A stretch of DNA of 9,320 nt from an uncultured Prevotella sp. (GCA_900548195.1 URJQ01000111.1:1-9320); one strand, 5' to 3'. Numbered from the stretch's first letter, positions 1 through 6,581 are shown. The notes: generated from the sequence alone by a model not told the origin. Numbers and translations: made by a program.

Positions 1-700
1 CATTGGAGCCTTCCAGATAGCCCTGAACCATACGGCTCTTTGTTACGTTTCTGTTGGTGGCTTCATTCATTACCGTTCCGCTTGCAGCGGTAGCTGCCCA
101 CAGAGTATCTCCTTTTCTCTGTAATCCACCCGGATTATTAAACTGATACATTCCAATGGTAATTCCCAGTGACTGAGGATTGTTCTGTGCATCGGGATAG
201 CAGATCGTTCCATCCTTTGTAATGGTGATCTTGCTGGTAACATAGTTGGCATTTAAGGTAATGGTTCTTCCGGTAGAGCTGAGTACCGGCAGACCATCCT
301 GATTGGTCAGGATCATGCCGTTTCTCCCGTTTGTAGCCCAGGTAAAATCTCCGTTACGCGTATAATAGGTATTGCCGTCACTGCCCTGGATCGCAAAATA
401 GCCGTCACCTTCAATAGCAAAAGCAGTATCGCTGTTTGAGCTTAAAAGGCTTCCCTGGGTAAAAATAGAGTTAATGGAAGAATTTCTCACACCCAGACCC
501 ACCTGTGAGGTTGTAGGCTTAGGATCTCCGTTTGCCGTTGTGGTTGCCGTCTGAAGGGTCTGGTACAGTAATGACTTGAACTGTGCCACCTGGGACTTAT
601 AACCTACCGTATTGACATTTGCCAGATTATTTGCGATTGTATCTACATTTGTCTGCTGCGCATTCATTCCTGTTGCTGCTGACCATAAACTCCTAACCAT
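1..700 (-). CDS. flgG: Flagellar distal rod protein FlgG (FlhP-type), C-terminus cut by window edge
   Basis: Subunit of the flagellar distal rod, the axial shaft that crosses the envelope and joins the proximal rod to the hook; it is exported by the flagellar type III apparatus and has no cleaved signal peptide. 233 codons are visible. The N-terminus (MVRSLWSAATGMNAQQTNVD, then TIANNLANVNTVGYK) is the rod-domain signature shared by rod and hook proteins. The middle has the conserved GDGYFAIQG and YYTRNGDF stretches. The frame is still open at base 2 with MVQGYLEGSN, which begins the C-terminal domain, so roughly 35-40 residues lie beyond the edge. The ATG at 700 is chosen for the full domain start and the strong Shine-Dalgarno in front of it. 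It follows the flgF-like gene by 11 bp. In Bacillus subtilis the matching pair is flhO-flhP behind mbl. Family is certain; the FlgG rather than FlgF name rests on order and sequence. Confidence 0.92.
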   Translation of the reverse strand, partial: MVRSLWSAATGMNAQQTNVDTIANNLANVNTVGYKSQVAQFKSLLYQTLQTATTTANGDPKPTTSQVGLGVRNSSINSIFTQGSLLSSNSDTAFAIEGDGYFAIQGSDGNTYYTRNGDFTWATNGRNGMILTNQDGLPVLSSTGRTITLNANYVTSKITITKDGTICYPDAQNNPQSLGITIGMYQFNNPGGLQRKGDTLWAATAASGTVMNEATNRNVTKSRMVQGYLEGSN

Positions 701-705
701 TTGCT

Positions 706-713
706 ACCTCCTT
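706..713 (-). promoter_or_regulatory. Shine-Dalgarno of flgG, overlapping the upstream stop codon
   Basis: On the minus strand the string TAAGGAGGTAGCAAATG holds the flgF stop codon, an AGGAGGT ribosome binding site five bases before the ATG, and the flgG start. Stop and ribosome site share bases, which suggests coupled translation. A site this strong is typical of Firmicutes and contrasts with the genes right of base 2093, none of which has one. Confidence 0.85.
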
Positions 714-1488
714 AAATCCTTCCAAGCTGATTTGCTGCAATATCCAGTGTTCCGTCATAGGTGGTGATCACCTTCTGGTTGCTTTCATAAGCCCTGGAAA
801 CCGTGATCATATTTACCATCTCTGATACAACAGATATATTTGATGTCTCCAGATAACCGGCCCTTACTTCTGCCGCCGCATCCTTCTCCTGTGCTCCGTC
901 AATGGGCTGGAAGTAATTTTCTCCGTAACGCTCCAAATAATTATAGTCTTCGAAATCCGTCACCTGAATGGTTGCGACAACGGAACCGTTCTGAATGATC
1001 TGTCCGCTGGAATTGATTTCTGTTTCTTTTAAGGGGTCAATTTTGATGGCTCTTCCATTTGTATCGAGAACTGCATCTCCATCCTGGGTCACAAGATTTC
1101 CCTGCTGATCCAGCGTGAAGTTTCCATCTCTTGTATATTTTACAGAAGTGTCTCCTGCCTTATTGGTAAATTCCACTGCAAAAAAACCGGTATCCGTAAG
1201 CGCCAGATCATAAGGATTTCCTGTTCCCTTGATCGGCCCCTCCGAAAAGTCGGTATAGCCTTCACCGATCTTCACACCCGGATTGTTCACTCCAATCCTT
1301 CTGGCTGTGTGATACCCTTCCGTCACATCCTTGATCTTGTATGCCAGAACGCTGTCAAAAGACTGGCTGGTAGCGCCCTCCTTCTTAAAACCATTGGTGT
1401 CTGCATTGGCCAGATTATTGGTCAGCACATCCATTCTGTTCTGTTCGTTGATCATCCCCGTATAAGCAGTGTATAACCCTTTTACCAT
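712..1488 (-). CDS. flgF: Flagellar basal-body rod protein, FlgF/FlhO-like
   Basis: Rod component of the flagellar basal body, 258 residues, within the usual FlgF/FlgG range. The N-terminal rod domain is at residues 1-38 (LYTAYTGMINEQNRMDVLTN, then NLANADTNGFKKE). The middle has DTGFFAVEF and YTRDGNFTLD, the counterpart of the central domain. The C-terminal flagellar domain is at about 207-258 (AGYLETSNISVVSEMVNMI, then SRAYESNQKVI), which packs with the N-terminal helix in the assembled rod. The ATG at 1488 is preceded by AAAGG about eight bases upstream. It lies between mreB (36 bp upstream) and flgG (11 bp downstream), all in one direction, so a shared transcript is likely. FlgF and FlgG are close paralogues. 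I assign FlgF because it comes first of the pair, but automated pipelines may call it FlgG or simply flagellar hook-basal body protein. Confidence 0.88.
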   Translation of the reverse strand: MVKGLYTAYTGMINEQNRMDVLTNNLANADTNGFKKEGATSQSFDSVLAYKIKDVTEGYHTARRIGVNNPGVKIGEGYTDFSEGPIKGTGNPYDLALTDTGFFAVEFTNKAGDTSVKYTRDGNFTLDQQGNLVTQDGDAVLDTNGRAIKIDPLKETEINSSGQIIQNGSVVATIQVTDFEDYNYLERYGENYFQPIDGAQEKDAAAEVRAGYLETSNISVVSEMVNMITVSRAYESNQKVITTYDGTLDIAANQLGRI

Positions 1489-1506
1489 ATACTTTACCTT
1501 TCCTTT

Positions 1507-1525
1507 GAAACCTTCCCCCGGTTTC
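1507..1525. other. Small inverted repeat between mreB and flgF
   Basis: GAAACC (1507-1512) and GGTTTC (1520-1525) pair around a seven-base C-rich loop in the 36-bp gap, the second arm touching the mreB stop codon. No T-run follows on the minus strand, and the arm is only six pairs, so an intrinsic terminator is unlikely. It may be chance. Confidence 0.25.
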
Positions 1526-2016
1526 TAGTCTTCCTTATATCCTGCCAGAAATTCTACATATTTTCCTGTACCGATGGCAACAGCCGTCATGGGATCCTCT
1601 GCTGTCATAGTATTGATGCCTGTCTTTTCTGCGATCAGATCCTCTAATCCTCTTAAAAGGCTTCCGCCGCCTGTAAGTACAATTCCTCTGTCTGCAATAT
1701 CTGCTGCAAGCTCCGGAGGCGTTTTTTCCAATACACTGTGGATCGTTTCAATGATCTGCGACGTAGTCTCACGCAGCGCTTCCTCTGTTTCCTCGGAAGA
1801 TACCTTTACGGTCTTGGGAAGACCTGTTACCAGATTACGTCCTCTTACATCCATATAATCCACTTCCGGGCGCTTAAAGGCTGACCCGATCTTGATCTTA
1901 ATATCCTCTGCCGTTCTTTCACCGATCAGCAGATTATGTTTCTTTCTCATGTATCTGACAAGGGCCTCATCAAAATCATCCCCTGCGATCTTAATAGATG
2001 CGCTGACAACCGTACC
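1525..2016 (-). pseudogene. mreB: MreB C-terminal half, 5' end lost at a rearrangement
   Basis: MreB is the actin-like ATPase that polymerises under the membrane and guides lateral cell-wall synthesis. This piece holds the last 163 residues: GTVVSASIKIAGDDFDEALV, then RKKHNLLIGERTAEDIKIKI, the RGRNLVTGLPKTV stretch, KTPPELAADIADRGI, the nucleotide-binding LTGGGSLLRGLEDL, and the ending AIGTGKYVEFLAGYKED with a TAG stop. The family runs to about 330-340 residues, so about half the gene is absent. Reading upstream past the GT of GTVVS the frame gives LLHHFIENL, which is not MreB; the expected residues are close to VISLGG. An automatic caller may start this at the internal ATG at 1950, but MreB similarity extends to about 2016. 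The downstream flgF-flgG order supports the assignment. The loss is most likely an artefact, so the source genome probably has an intact gene. Confidence 0.9.
2011..2016. other. Breakpoint 1: head-to-head inversion inside mreB
   Basis: To the left, minus-strand MreB is recognisable up to the codons for G-T of GTVVS. To the right, plus-strand MreB is recognisable from the T-T of TTEQMM. The bases CGTACC at 2011-2016 fit both readings, so the exact crossover is ambiguous within about 3-6 shared bases. That is the kind of microhomology seen at polymerase template switches. Confidence 0.8.
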
Positions 2017-2103
2017 ACGGAGCAGATGATGAAATATTTCATTCAGAAGGCTCTTGGCAAGAAAACCTTCCGGAAGCCCAGGATTGCAGTCTGTGTGCCC
2101 AGT
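2014..2103 (+). pseudogene. mreB: Internal MreB fragment, inverted relative to the rest of mreB
   Basis: On the plus strand this stretch encodes TTEQMMKYFIQKALG followed by KKTFRKPRIAVCVPS. That is the segment of MreB about 80-110 residues from the N-terminus: the helix after the ISDY-type motif, then the beta strand ending in CVPSG. It normally lies upstream of, and in the same direction as, the half at 1525-2016. Here it is flipped head to head with that half, and the roughly 65-70 residues between VPSG and GGTVV (including the DIGGGTTD-type phosphate loop) are missing. The N-terminal ~80 residues are missing too. Right of 2103 the same frame gives RLSLHR and a stop, which is antisense guaA. 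A 62-codon open frame (1936-2124) spans this piece but is not a real gene. Confidence 0.85.
2093..2103. other. Breakpoint 2: Firmicute mreB fragment joined to Bacteroidales guaA
   Basis: GTGTGCCCAGT at 2093-2103 reads as C-V-P-S of MreB on the plus strand and as D-W-A-H of GuaA on the minus strand. Both are what each family expects at that place. Left of 2093 the GuaA frame becomes RLQSWASGRF instead of the expected LPYDF-type sequence. Right of 2103 the MreB frame becomes RLSLHR instead of G-V/I-T. The shared stretch is 8-11 bases, depending on the serine codon in the original mreB. Confidence 0.85.
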
Positions 2104-3613
2104 CGGCTGTCATTGCATCGGTAGATGTTACTGCACGGAGAGCTACCGGATGCTCATAGGTGCGCTCATCGCCCATTACTCCTACGCTACGAACGGTGGA
2201 AAGGAGCACTGTGCCTGCCTGCCAGATCTGATCATAGAGAGATACTTCTATCTCACCATTCTTCATATCGGCTGGCACTCCTGCTGCGAGGACTGCACGA
2301 GCCTGCTCACCGCTGAGCTTGGTCTTATACTCACGGAGTCCGCGGATATAGATATCGTCGGCATCCTGAAGGATACGTACCTTCTCAGGAGTGATGTCGC
2401 CAAGGATACGCACTGCAAGACCTGGTCCTGGGAATGGATGACGAGTGATGAGATGCTCTGGCATTCCCATTGAGCGTCCTACTCTACGCACTTCATCCTT
2501 GAAAAGCCATTTGAGTGGTTCGCAGAGAGAGAGGTGCATTTCCTTTGGCAGACCGCCCACATTATGGTGTGATTTGATTACCTTACCTGTGATATTGAGG
2601 CTCTCAATGCGGTCAGGATAGATGGTGCCTTGTGCAAGCCACTTAGCATCCTTAATCTTCTTTGCCTCTGCATTGAATACTTCCACGAAGTCGCGTCCGA
2701 TAATCTTACGCTTCTGCTCTGGGTCAGAGACACCTGCAAGGTCAGCAAAGAATTTCTCACTGGCATCTACTCCTATCACATTAAGTCCGAGACACTTGTA
2801 ATCTTCCATCACATCACGGAACTCATTCTTGCGAAGCATACCATGATCTACGAAGATACATGTGAGATGATCACCGATAGCCTTGCTGAGAAGCACTGCT
2901 GCCACGCTGGAATCTACGCCACCTGAGAGTCCGAGAATTACGCGATTGTCGCCCACTTGCTCACGAAGTTCCTTGACTGTAGTCTCTACGAATGAGTCAG
3001 CGCTCCAGTTTTGCTTGCTTCCGCAAATATCCACTACGAAATTCTTGAGCAGGAGTGAGCCCTGAACAGAATGGAATACTTCTGGATGGAACTGTACAGC
3101 CCACACGCCTTTAGCACAAGGCACGCCTGCTACTGTCTTTCCAGCAGGGAGATAGTATGCGGCATTGCTGACAGACTGTGTAGAAGCAACAACCTCTGCG
3201 CCAGTAGGAATGCGTGTGATAGTGTCGCCATGTGACATCCACACCTGTGAGTTGTCATCGAAACCACGGAAGAGTGGATTCTCCTTATTTATAGTAACAA
3301 GGTTCTGACGACCATACTCACGTGAGCCAGCAGACTCCACATTGCCACCATTAGTATAAGCCATGTACTGCGCACCGTAACAGATGCCAAGAACAGGCAG
3401 GCGACCTACGAAGCGTGAGATATCGACCTTGAATGCCTCAGGGTCATAAACCGAATAAGGAGAGCCGGAGAGAATGACGCCAATAACGTCAGAATCATCT
3501 TCCGGATACTTATTGTATGGCATTATCTCACAGAATGTGTCCATCTCACGCACGCGACGTCCGATGAGCTGTGTGGTCTGACTGCCAAAGTCTAAGATGA
3601 TGATTTTTTGCAT
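2093..3613 (-). CDS. guaA: GMP synthase (glutamine-hydrolysing), C-terminus replaced at chimeric join
   Basis: GuaA converts XMP to GMP with ATP and glutamine, the last step of guanine nucleotide synthesis, in the cytosol. The glutamine amidotransferase domain is at about residues 1-195, with nucleophile Cys78 in LGICYG and His176/Glu178 in QFHPEV. The ATP-pyrophosphatase domain has its P-loop SGGVDSS at 230-236. The dimerisation domain holds HPFPGPGLAVRILG (392-405) and an insert near 430-458 relative to E. coli GuaA. True sequence ends at residue 507 (TADWAH). The open frame continues to a stop at 2039 with 17 unrelated residues, which are antisense mreB. By comparison with E. coli about 38 residues (LPYDF... 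to the PPATIEWE-type end, which helps form the XMP site and dimer) are missing. The start at 3613 gives MQKIIILDFGSQ, the normal N-terminus; there is no Shine-Dalgarno, as usual in Bacteroidetes. It follows the nucleotidyltransferase gene by 46 bp and may share its promoter. Confidence 0.95.
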
Positions 3614-3659
3614 TTTGTCGCTTTATAGTTGTTATAGAAGATTCATATTTCATAGAGCT

Positions 3660-4400
3660 TTAAGCTCTGAGAGCCTCGGCTTGCCGTTCAGCCAGGTCGA
3701 GAGTGTCGAGTTTTCCTACATCGAGCAACTGAAGATTATCTACAGCCATGCCTCTGATGTCAAATTTGTCACAATTTTCCAGATAGAAATCCATGATGGG
3801 AAATCGTTCTGGGTACGACTGCATTGCGTCGATTAGGCTTGGCGAGAGGATATGAATGCCGGAGAAGGCATACATACGGCACTGCTTCGGGTTGAGCTCA
3901 GGGAATGGTGACCGCACCTCGCCAGTGGCTATATTAGTCCAACCTACGAGCCTCATATCGTCATTGAAGAGCAGATAGCGCTGGGTCTTTCGCTGAGAAA
4001 CGATGAGCGTGGCGTCATGTTGCGGTGCGTCATAGACGGACTGAAGGTCGAGATTGCTAAGGATGTCGCAATTATGTATCAATACAGGAGCATCAGGCAC
4101 GAACAGCGATGCTGCTTTTCTCACGCCTCCACCTGTCTCAAGAAGCTGTGGAGTCTCGTCAGAAATGGATATGGAGAGACCTGGATTTGCTTTCTGATAG
4201 ATATTGAGGAAATTACGTATCTGCCCTGCCTTATGATGCACATTGACTACGAAATGCGTAACTCCCACGCTGACAAGTTTTTCCATGACTATCTGCAGTA
4301 GAGGTCTATCCCCTACCGGCACCATTGCCTTTGGCATTACGTCAGTCAGCGGCTTGAGTCTTGTGCCCATGCCAGCTGCAAAAATCATAGCTTGCTTCAT
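3660..4400 (-). CDS. Sugar-1-phosphate nucleotidyltransferase, MurU/HddC-like
   Basis: A 246-residue cytosolic nucleotidyltransferase that should join a sugar-1-phosphate to an NTP, giving an NDP-sugar and pyrophosphate. The signature loop FAAGMGTRLKPLTD (7-20) is followed by MPKAMVPVGDRPLL, with Lys24 the usual phosphate contact. LETGGGVRKA (87-96) is the base/sugar-recognition stretch. Asp112 in HNCDI and Asp228 in LLDVGK are the expected two metal ligands. The length and lack of a hexapeptide-repeat acyltransferase domain fit the short MurU (MurNAc-1-phosphate uridylyltransferase) and HddC/mannose-1-phosphate guanylyltransferase groups better than GlmU or GlgC. The sugar cannot be read from sequence. 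The anomeric-kinase partner of MurU (AmgK) is not next to it here, so a cell-wall recycling role is possible but unproven. No start codon lies between the ATG at 4400 and the preceding in-frame stop. A Bacteroidetes-type promoter lies about 36 bp upstream; guaA follows. Confidence 0.85.
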   Translation of the reverse strand: MKQAMIFAAGMGTRLKPLTDVMPKAMVPVGDRPLLQIVMEKLVSVGVTHFVVNVHHKAGQIRNFLNIYQKANPGLSISISDETPQLLETGGGVRKAASLFVPDAPVLIHNCDILSNLDLQSVYDAPQHDATLIVSQRKTQRYLLFNDDMRLVGWTNIATGEVRSPFPELNPKQCRMYAFSGIHILSPSLIDAMQSYPERFPIMDFYLENCDKFDIRGMAVDNLQLLDVGKLDTLDLAERQAEALRA

Positions 4401-4435
4401 CTCGTATTGTTGTCTCTCAGCCTGCTCACCGTCTG

Positions 4436-4443
4436 CAAAGGTA
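4436..4443 (-). promoter_or_regulatory. Bacteroidetes -7 promoter element for the nucleotidyltransferase gene
   Basis: The minus strand reads TACCTTTG, an exact TAnnTTTG match to the -7 element of the Bacteroidetes primary sigma factor, 35 bases before the start codon. I see no clear TTTG -33 element about 20 bases further up, only AT-rich sequence, so the call is moderate. It would give a short leader of about 30 nt and could serve both this gene and guaA. Confidence 0.5.
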
Positions 4444-4545
4444 AGAAATTATTTTCGAATATATACTATCTTTTATTACTTTTTATAAAATAAAATAACG
4501 TGATTGCTTTTTTGTCAAGCACGCGCACAAATATATAATAAAAGA

Positions 4546-4577
4546 TTTGGATATTTGGAGAAAAGTGATTAACTTTG
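4546..4577 (+). promoter_or_regulatory. Bacteroidetes-type promoter for the panB-coaX block
   Basis: TTTG at 4546-4549 and TAACTTTG at 4570-4577 are separated by 20 bases, matching the -33 TTTG / -7 TAnnTTTG consensus of the Bacteroidetes primary sigma factor. The following GCACCCC is commonly seen just before the start site in such promoters. Transcription would begin around 4582-4586. It is the only strong match of this kind that I see before any of the five plus-strand genes, so it may drive the whole block. Confidence 0.7.
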
Positions 4578-4752
4578 CACCCCGAAAAAAGAGCATACTT
4601 TTAAAAACGCAGGGTTTGCAATTATTTGCACCACCAATTTATTTTATCAGATCATTTTTTATTCACAGGAAATGAGTGACGCTGCACAGTAAATCCGTAG
4701 CGCGTTTTATTTCACATCATCTTTTTCAAGACCAAAAAATTATACCTCAACG

Positions 4753-5577
4753 ATGAAGAAATCAATATATGATATGCTTAGTCGTAAAGGCATACTTCCA
4801 ATTAGCATGCTTACTGCGTACGATTACAATACCGCACGCACTGTGGACGAAGCTGGAATCGACATGATTCTCGTGGGCGACTCATTAGGCAACGTGATGT
4901 TGGGTTATGAGAACACCCTTTCTGTCACTGTAGAAGACATGATTCATCATGGCAAAGCCGTTTGCCGTGGTGCCAAGAACACCCTTGTGGTCATTGATAT
5001 GCCTTTTATGTCATACCAGACTTCCGTGGAGGAAGCCGTGACTAATGCCGGAAGAATAGTAAAGGAAACCAACTGCCAGGCTGTCAAGATGGAAGGCGGA
5101 GCTGAATATGCCGACCGCATCAAGGCTATCACTCAGGCAGGAATACCTGTAGTGGCACATATTGGCCTCACTCCTCAGTCATTCAATATGCTCGGAGGAT
5201 TCAAGGTGCAGGGCAAGAATCAGGCTACCGCTCAGAAACTTATCGACGATGCCAAGGCGGTGTCAGAGGCTGGAGCATTCGCTATCACATTGGAGTGCGT
5301 GCCTGCTGCCTTAGCTAACATTATCACCAAGAGCGTTCCTTCCATCACCATCGGTATCGGTGCTGGCAACGGATGCGATGGTCAGGTGCTCGTATATCAG
5401 GATATGCTCGGTTATACCGCAGGTTTCTCGCCTAAGTTCCTTAAGAAATATGCCGACCTCCACTCTATCATGCTCGATGCTTTCAAGCAATACAAGAGCG
5501 AAGTAGAGAGTCGCACTTTCCCTTCTGAAGAGAATACATTCGCTATCAGCGATGATGTATTGGAGAAACTATATTAA
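4753..5577 (+). CDS. panB: 3-methyl-2-oxobutanoate hydroxymethyltransferase
   Basis: PanB transfers a hydroxymethyl group from 5,10-methylene-tetrahydrofolate to alpha-ketoisovalerate, giving ketopantoate, the first committed step to pantothenate. The protein is cytosolic; relatives form decamers of TIM barrels. Its 274 residues are a normal length. Visible motifs are LTAYDYNTA (20-28), ILVGDSLGNVMLGY (39-52), HIGLTPQ (136-142), GGFKVQG (148-154), TLECVP (179-184) and IGIGAGNGCDGQVLV. Asp43, Asp82 and Glu114 correspond to the Mg ligands, and Glu181 to the general base of the E. coli enzyme. The ATG at 4753 gives the usual short MKKSIYDMLSRKG start, with no Shine-Dalgarno. It is first in the pan-coa block, about 170 nt after a good promoter. 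panC follows after 111 bp that hold a long hairpin. Confidence 0.97.
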   Translation: MKKSIYDMLSRKGILPISMLTAYDYNTARTVDEAGIDMILVGDSLGNVMLGYENTLSVTVEDMIHHGKAVCRGAKNTLVVIDMPFMSYQTSVEEAVTNAGRIVKETNCQAVKMEGGAEYADRIKAITQAGIPVVAHIGLTPQSFNMLGGFKVQGKNQATAQKLIDDAKAVSEAGAFAITLECVPAALANIITKSVPSITIGIGAGNGCDGQVLVYQDMLGYTAGFSPKFLKKYADLHSIMLDAFKQYKSEVESRTFPSEENTFAISDDVLEKLY

Positions 5578-5588
5578 TTCTGACGCTG

Positions 5589-5631
5589 AGTAAGATGGTC
5601 GAAATTACAATAATAATATTGACCATCTACT
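5589..5631 (+). repeat. Intergenic hairpin element, copy 1 (after panB)
   Basis: GATGGTC (5594-5600) pairs with GACCATC (5621-5627). Pairing continues inward to 5607/5614 with one G-U pair and one A-A mismatch, closing on a six-base loop. Outward, AGTA (5589-5592) pairs with TACT (5628-5631) across one bulged A. The element begins 12 bases after the panB stop. No T-run follows, so it looks more like an RNA-processing or stability hairpin, or a mobile palindrome, than a terminator. It is clearly related to the copy after panC. Confidence 0.75.
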
Positions 5632-5688
5632 TATCAATTTCTTTTGAAAGAAAAAAAATAACCAGACTACAAAAACAAACAAATAACT

Positions 5689-6531
5689 ATGCAAGTAGTA
5701 AAGACAATCAAAGAAGTGAGAGAGATAGTAGCAGAATGGAGAAAGCAGGGACTCTCCGTAGGACTCGTGCCTACTATGGGATTTCTGCACGAAGGTCATC
5801 AGAGTCTCATCGAGAAATCGGCGAGCCAGAATGACCGCACCGTCGTTTCTGTCTTCGTAAATCCTATACAGTTTGGCCCTAACGAGGACCTTGAGGCTTA
5901 TCCACGCGACATTGAGCACGACAAGGCTATCGTAGAGAAAGCTGGCGGAAGCATCATCTTCCATCCAGAACCTGCCGAGATGTACCCAGGACATTTCACA
6001 TCATTCATCGACACTACAGAGACTACTGAGCTGCTCTGTGGCGCTGTACGCCCTATCCATTTCCGTGGTGTGTGCACTGTTGTGGGCAAACTCTTTAATA
6101 TCGTATGCCCTGACCGCGCTTACTTCGGACAGAAAGATGCACAGCAGCTTGCCACTATCCGCCGCTTTGTACGCGACCTGAATTTCCCTATCGAGATTGT
6201 GCCATGCCCTATCGTACGCGAAGCTGACGGTCTTGCAAAGTCAAGTCGTAACACTTACCTTAACCCTGAGGAGCGCAAGGCTGCACTTATCCTTTCACAG
6301 AGTCTCCGACTCGGTCGTGAGGCTATCGAGAATGGCGAAAAGAATGCCAAGAAGATCATCGACATCATCAGCCAAAACCTTGCTACTGAGCCTCTTGCTC
6401 GCATCGACTACGTTGAAGTCGTTGACTTTGAGAATATTCAGAGAGTGGAAACTATCGAAGGCGAGACACTCGTTGCCATCGCTGTATATATCGGCAAGAC
6501 TCGCTTGATTGATAATTTTATTGTAAAGTAG
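5689..6531 (+). CDS. panC: Pantothenate synthetase (pantoate-beta-alanine ligase)
   Basis: PanC activates pantoate with ATP to pantoyl adenylate and couples it to beta-alanine, giving pantothenate. It is a cytosolic nucleotidyltransferase-fold enzyme of 280 residues, the family's normal size. The PTMGFLHEGHQSLI motif (28-41) carries the HxGH nucleotide-binding histidines, His34 and His37. VSVFVNPIQFGPNEDLEAYP (53-72) binds pantoate. FGQKDAQQL (146-154) and KSSRNTYL (184-191, the KMSKS-like loop) complete the active site. The ATG at 5689 gives MQVVKTIKEVRE, a typical start; no Shine-Dalgarno is seen and the preceding bases are A-rich. It sits between panB and panD, which supply the precursor of one substrate and the other substrate itself. 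Hairpin elements lie on both sides. Confidence 0.97.
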   Translation: MQVVKTIKEVREIVAEWRKQGLSVGLVPTMGFLHEGHQSLIEKSASQNDRTVVSVFVNPIQFGPNEDLEAYPRDIEHDKAIVEKAGGSIIFHPEPAEMYPGHFTSFIDTTETTELLCGAVRPIHFRGVCTVVGKLFNIVCPDRAYFGQKDAQQLATIRRFVRDLNFPIEIVPCPIVREADGLAKSSRNTYLNPEERKAALILSQSLRLGREAIENGEKNAKKIIDIISQNLATEPLARIDYVEVVDFENIQRVETIEGETLVAIAVYIGKTRLIDNFIVK

Positions 6532-6536
6532 ATGAG

Positions 6537-6581
6537 AGTAAGTGGTCGAAATCATTATGAAATTTTGACCACCTACTTTTT
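6537..6581 (+). repeat. Intergenic hairpin element, copy 2 (after panC)
   Basis: Bases 6537-6552 pair with 6562-6577 as a 16-position stem with one A-C mismatch and one G-U pair, closing on a nine-base loop. It starts six bases after the panC stop. Five T's follow (6577-6581), so a weak or partial terminator is possible, although the stem base is AT-rich. Like copy 1 it opens with GAGTAAG and has a TGGTC/GACCA core. The pair next to that core is A-U in copy 1 and G-C in copy 2, a compensatory change that argues for a conserved structure. Confidence 0.75.

Larger units (their letters stand above)
4401..4752. other. Divergent intergenic region between nucleotidyltransferase and panB
   Basis: 352 bp without a credible gene. 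It is AT-rich, especially 4441-4560 and 4600-4670. It holds the minus-strand promoter near 4436 and the plus-strand promoter at 4546-4577. After the latter comes a leader of about 170 nt before panB containing two TTTGCA copies (near 4614 and 4625). A six-codon ATG-to-TAA string (4672-4692) is present but not convincing as a leader peptide. I do not recognise a riboswitch or a strong terminator. Confidence 0.6.

Noticed and set aside
1..2016. Flagellar genes as evidence of a motile Bacteroidales or of lateral transfer
   Set aside because: The segment is joined through two broken gene fragments and has Firmicute-style translation signals; an artefactual join explains it more simply.
1936..2124. 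62-codon plus-strand open frame as a novel small protein
   Set aside because: Its middle is MreB in sense, its start is antisense MreB and its end is antisense GuaA; it exists only because of the two breakpoints.
4401..4439. In-frame N-terminal extension of the nucleotidyltransferase (ADGEQAERQQYE)
   Set aside because: No start codon occurs between the upstream TAA and the ATG at 4400, and the family normally begins a few residues before the AAGMGTR loop.
4512..4539. TTGTCA-16-TATAAT, a near-perfect sigma70-type promoter
   Set aside because: The Bacteroidetes primary sigma factor does not use this consensus, and the sequence is very AT-rich; the TTTG/TAnnTTTG match just downstream is the better candidate.
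4672..4692. Six-codon leader ORF (MSDAAQ) preceded by AGGA in the panB leader
   Set aside because: Too short to support, its codons suggest no attenuation logic (no run of Asp, Val or Cys codons), and Shine-Dalgarno sites are little used in this phylum.
4578..4752. Possible riboswitch in the panB leader
   Set aside because: I find only short weak pairings (for example CGCT/AGCG near 4680 and 4700) and no known aptamer core or expression platform.
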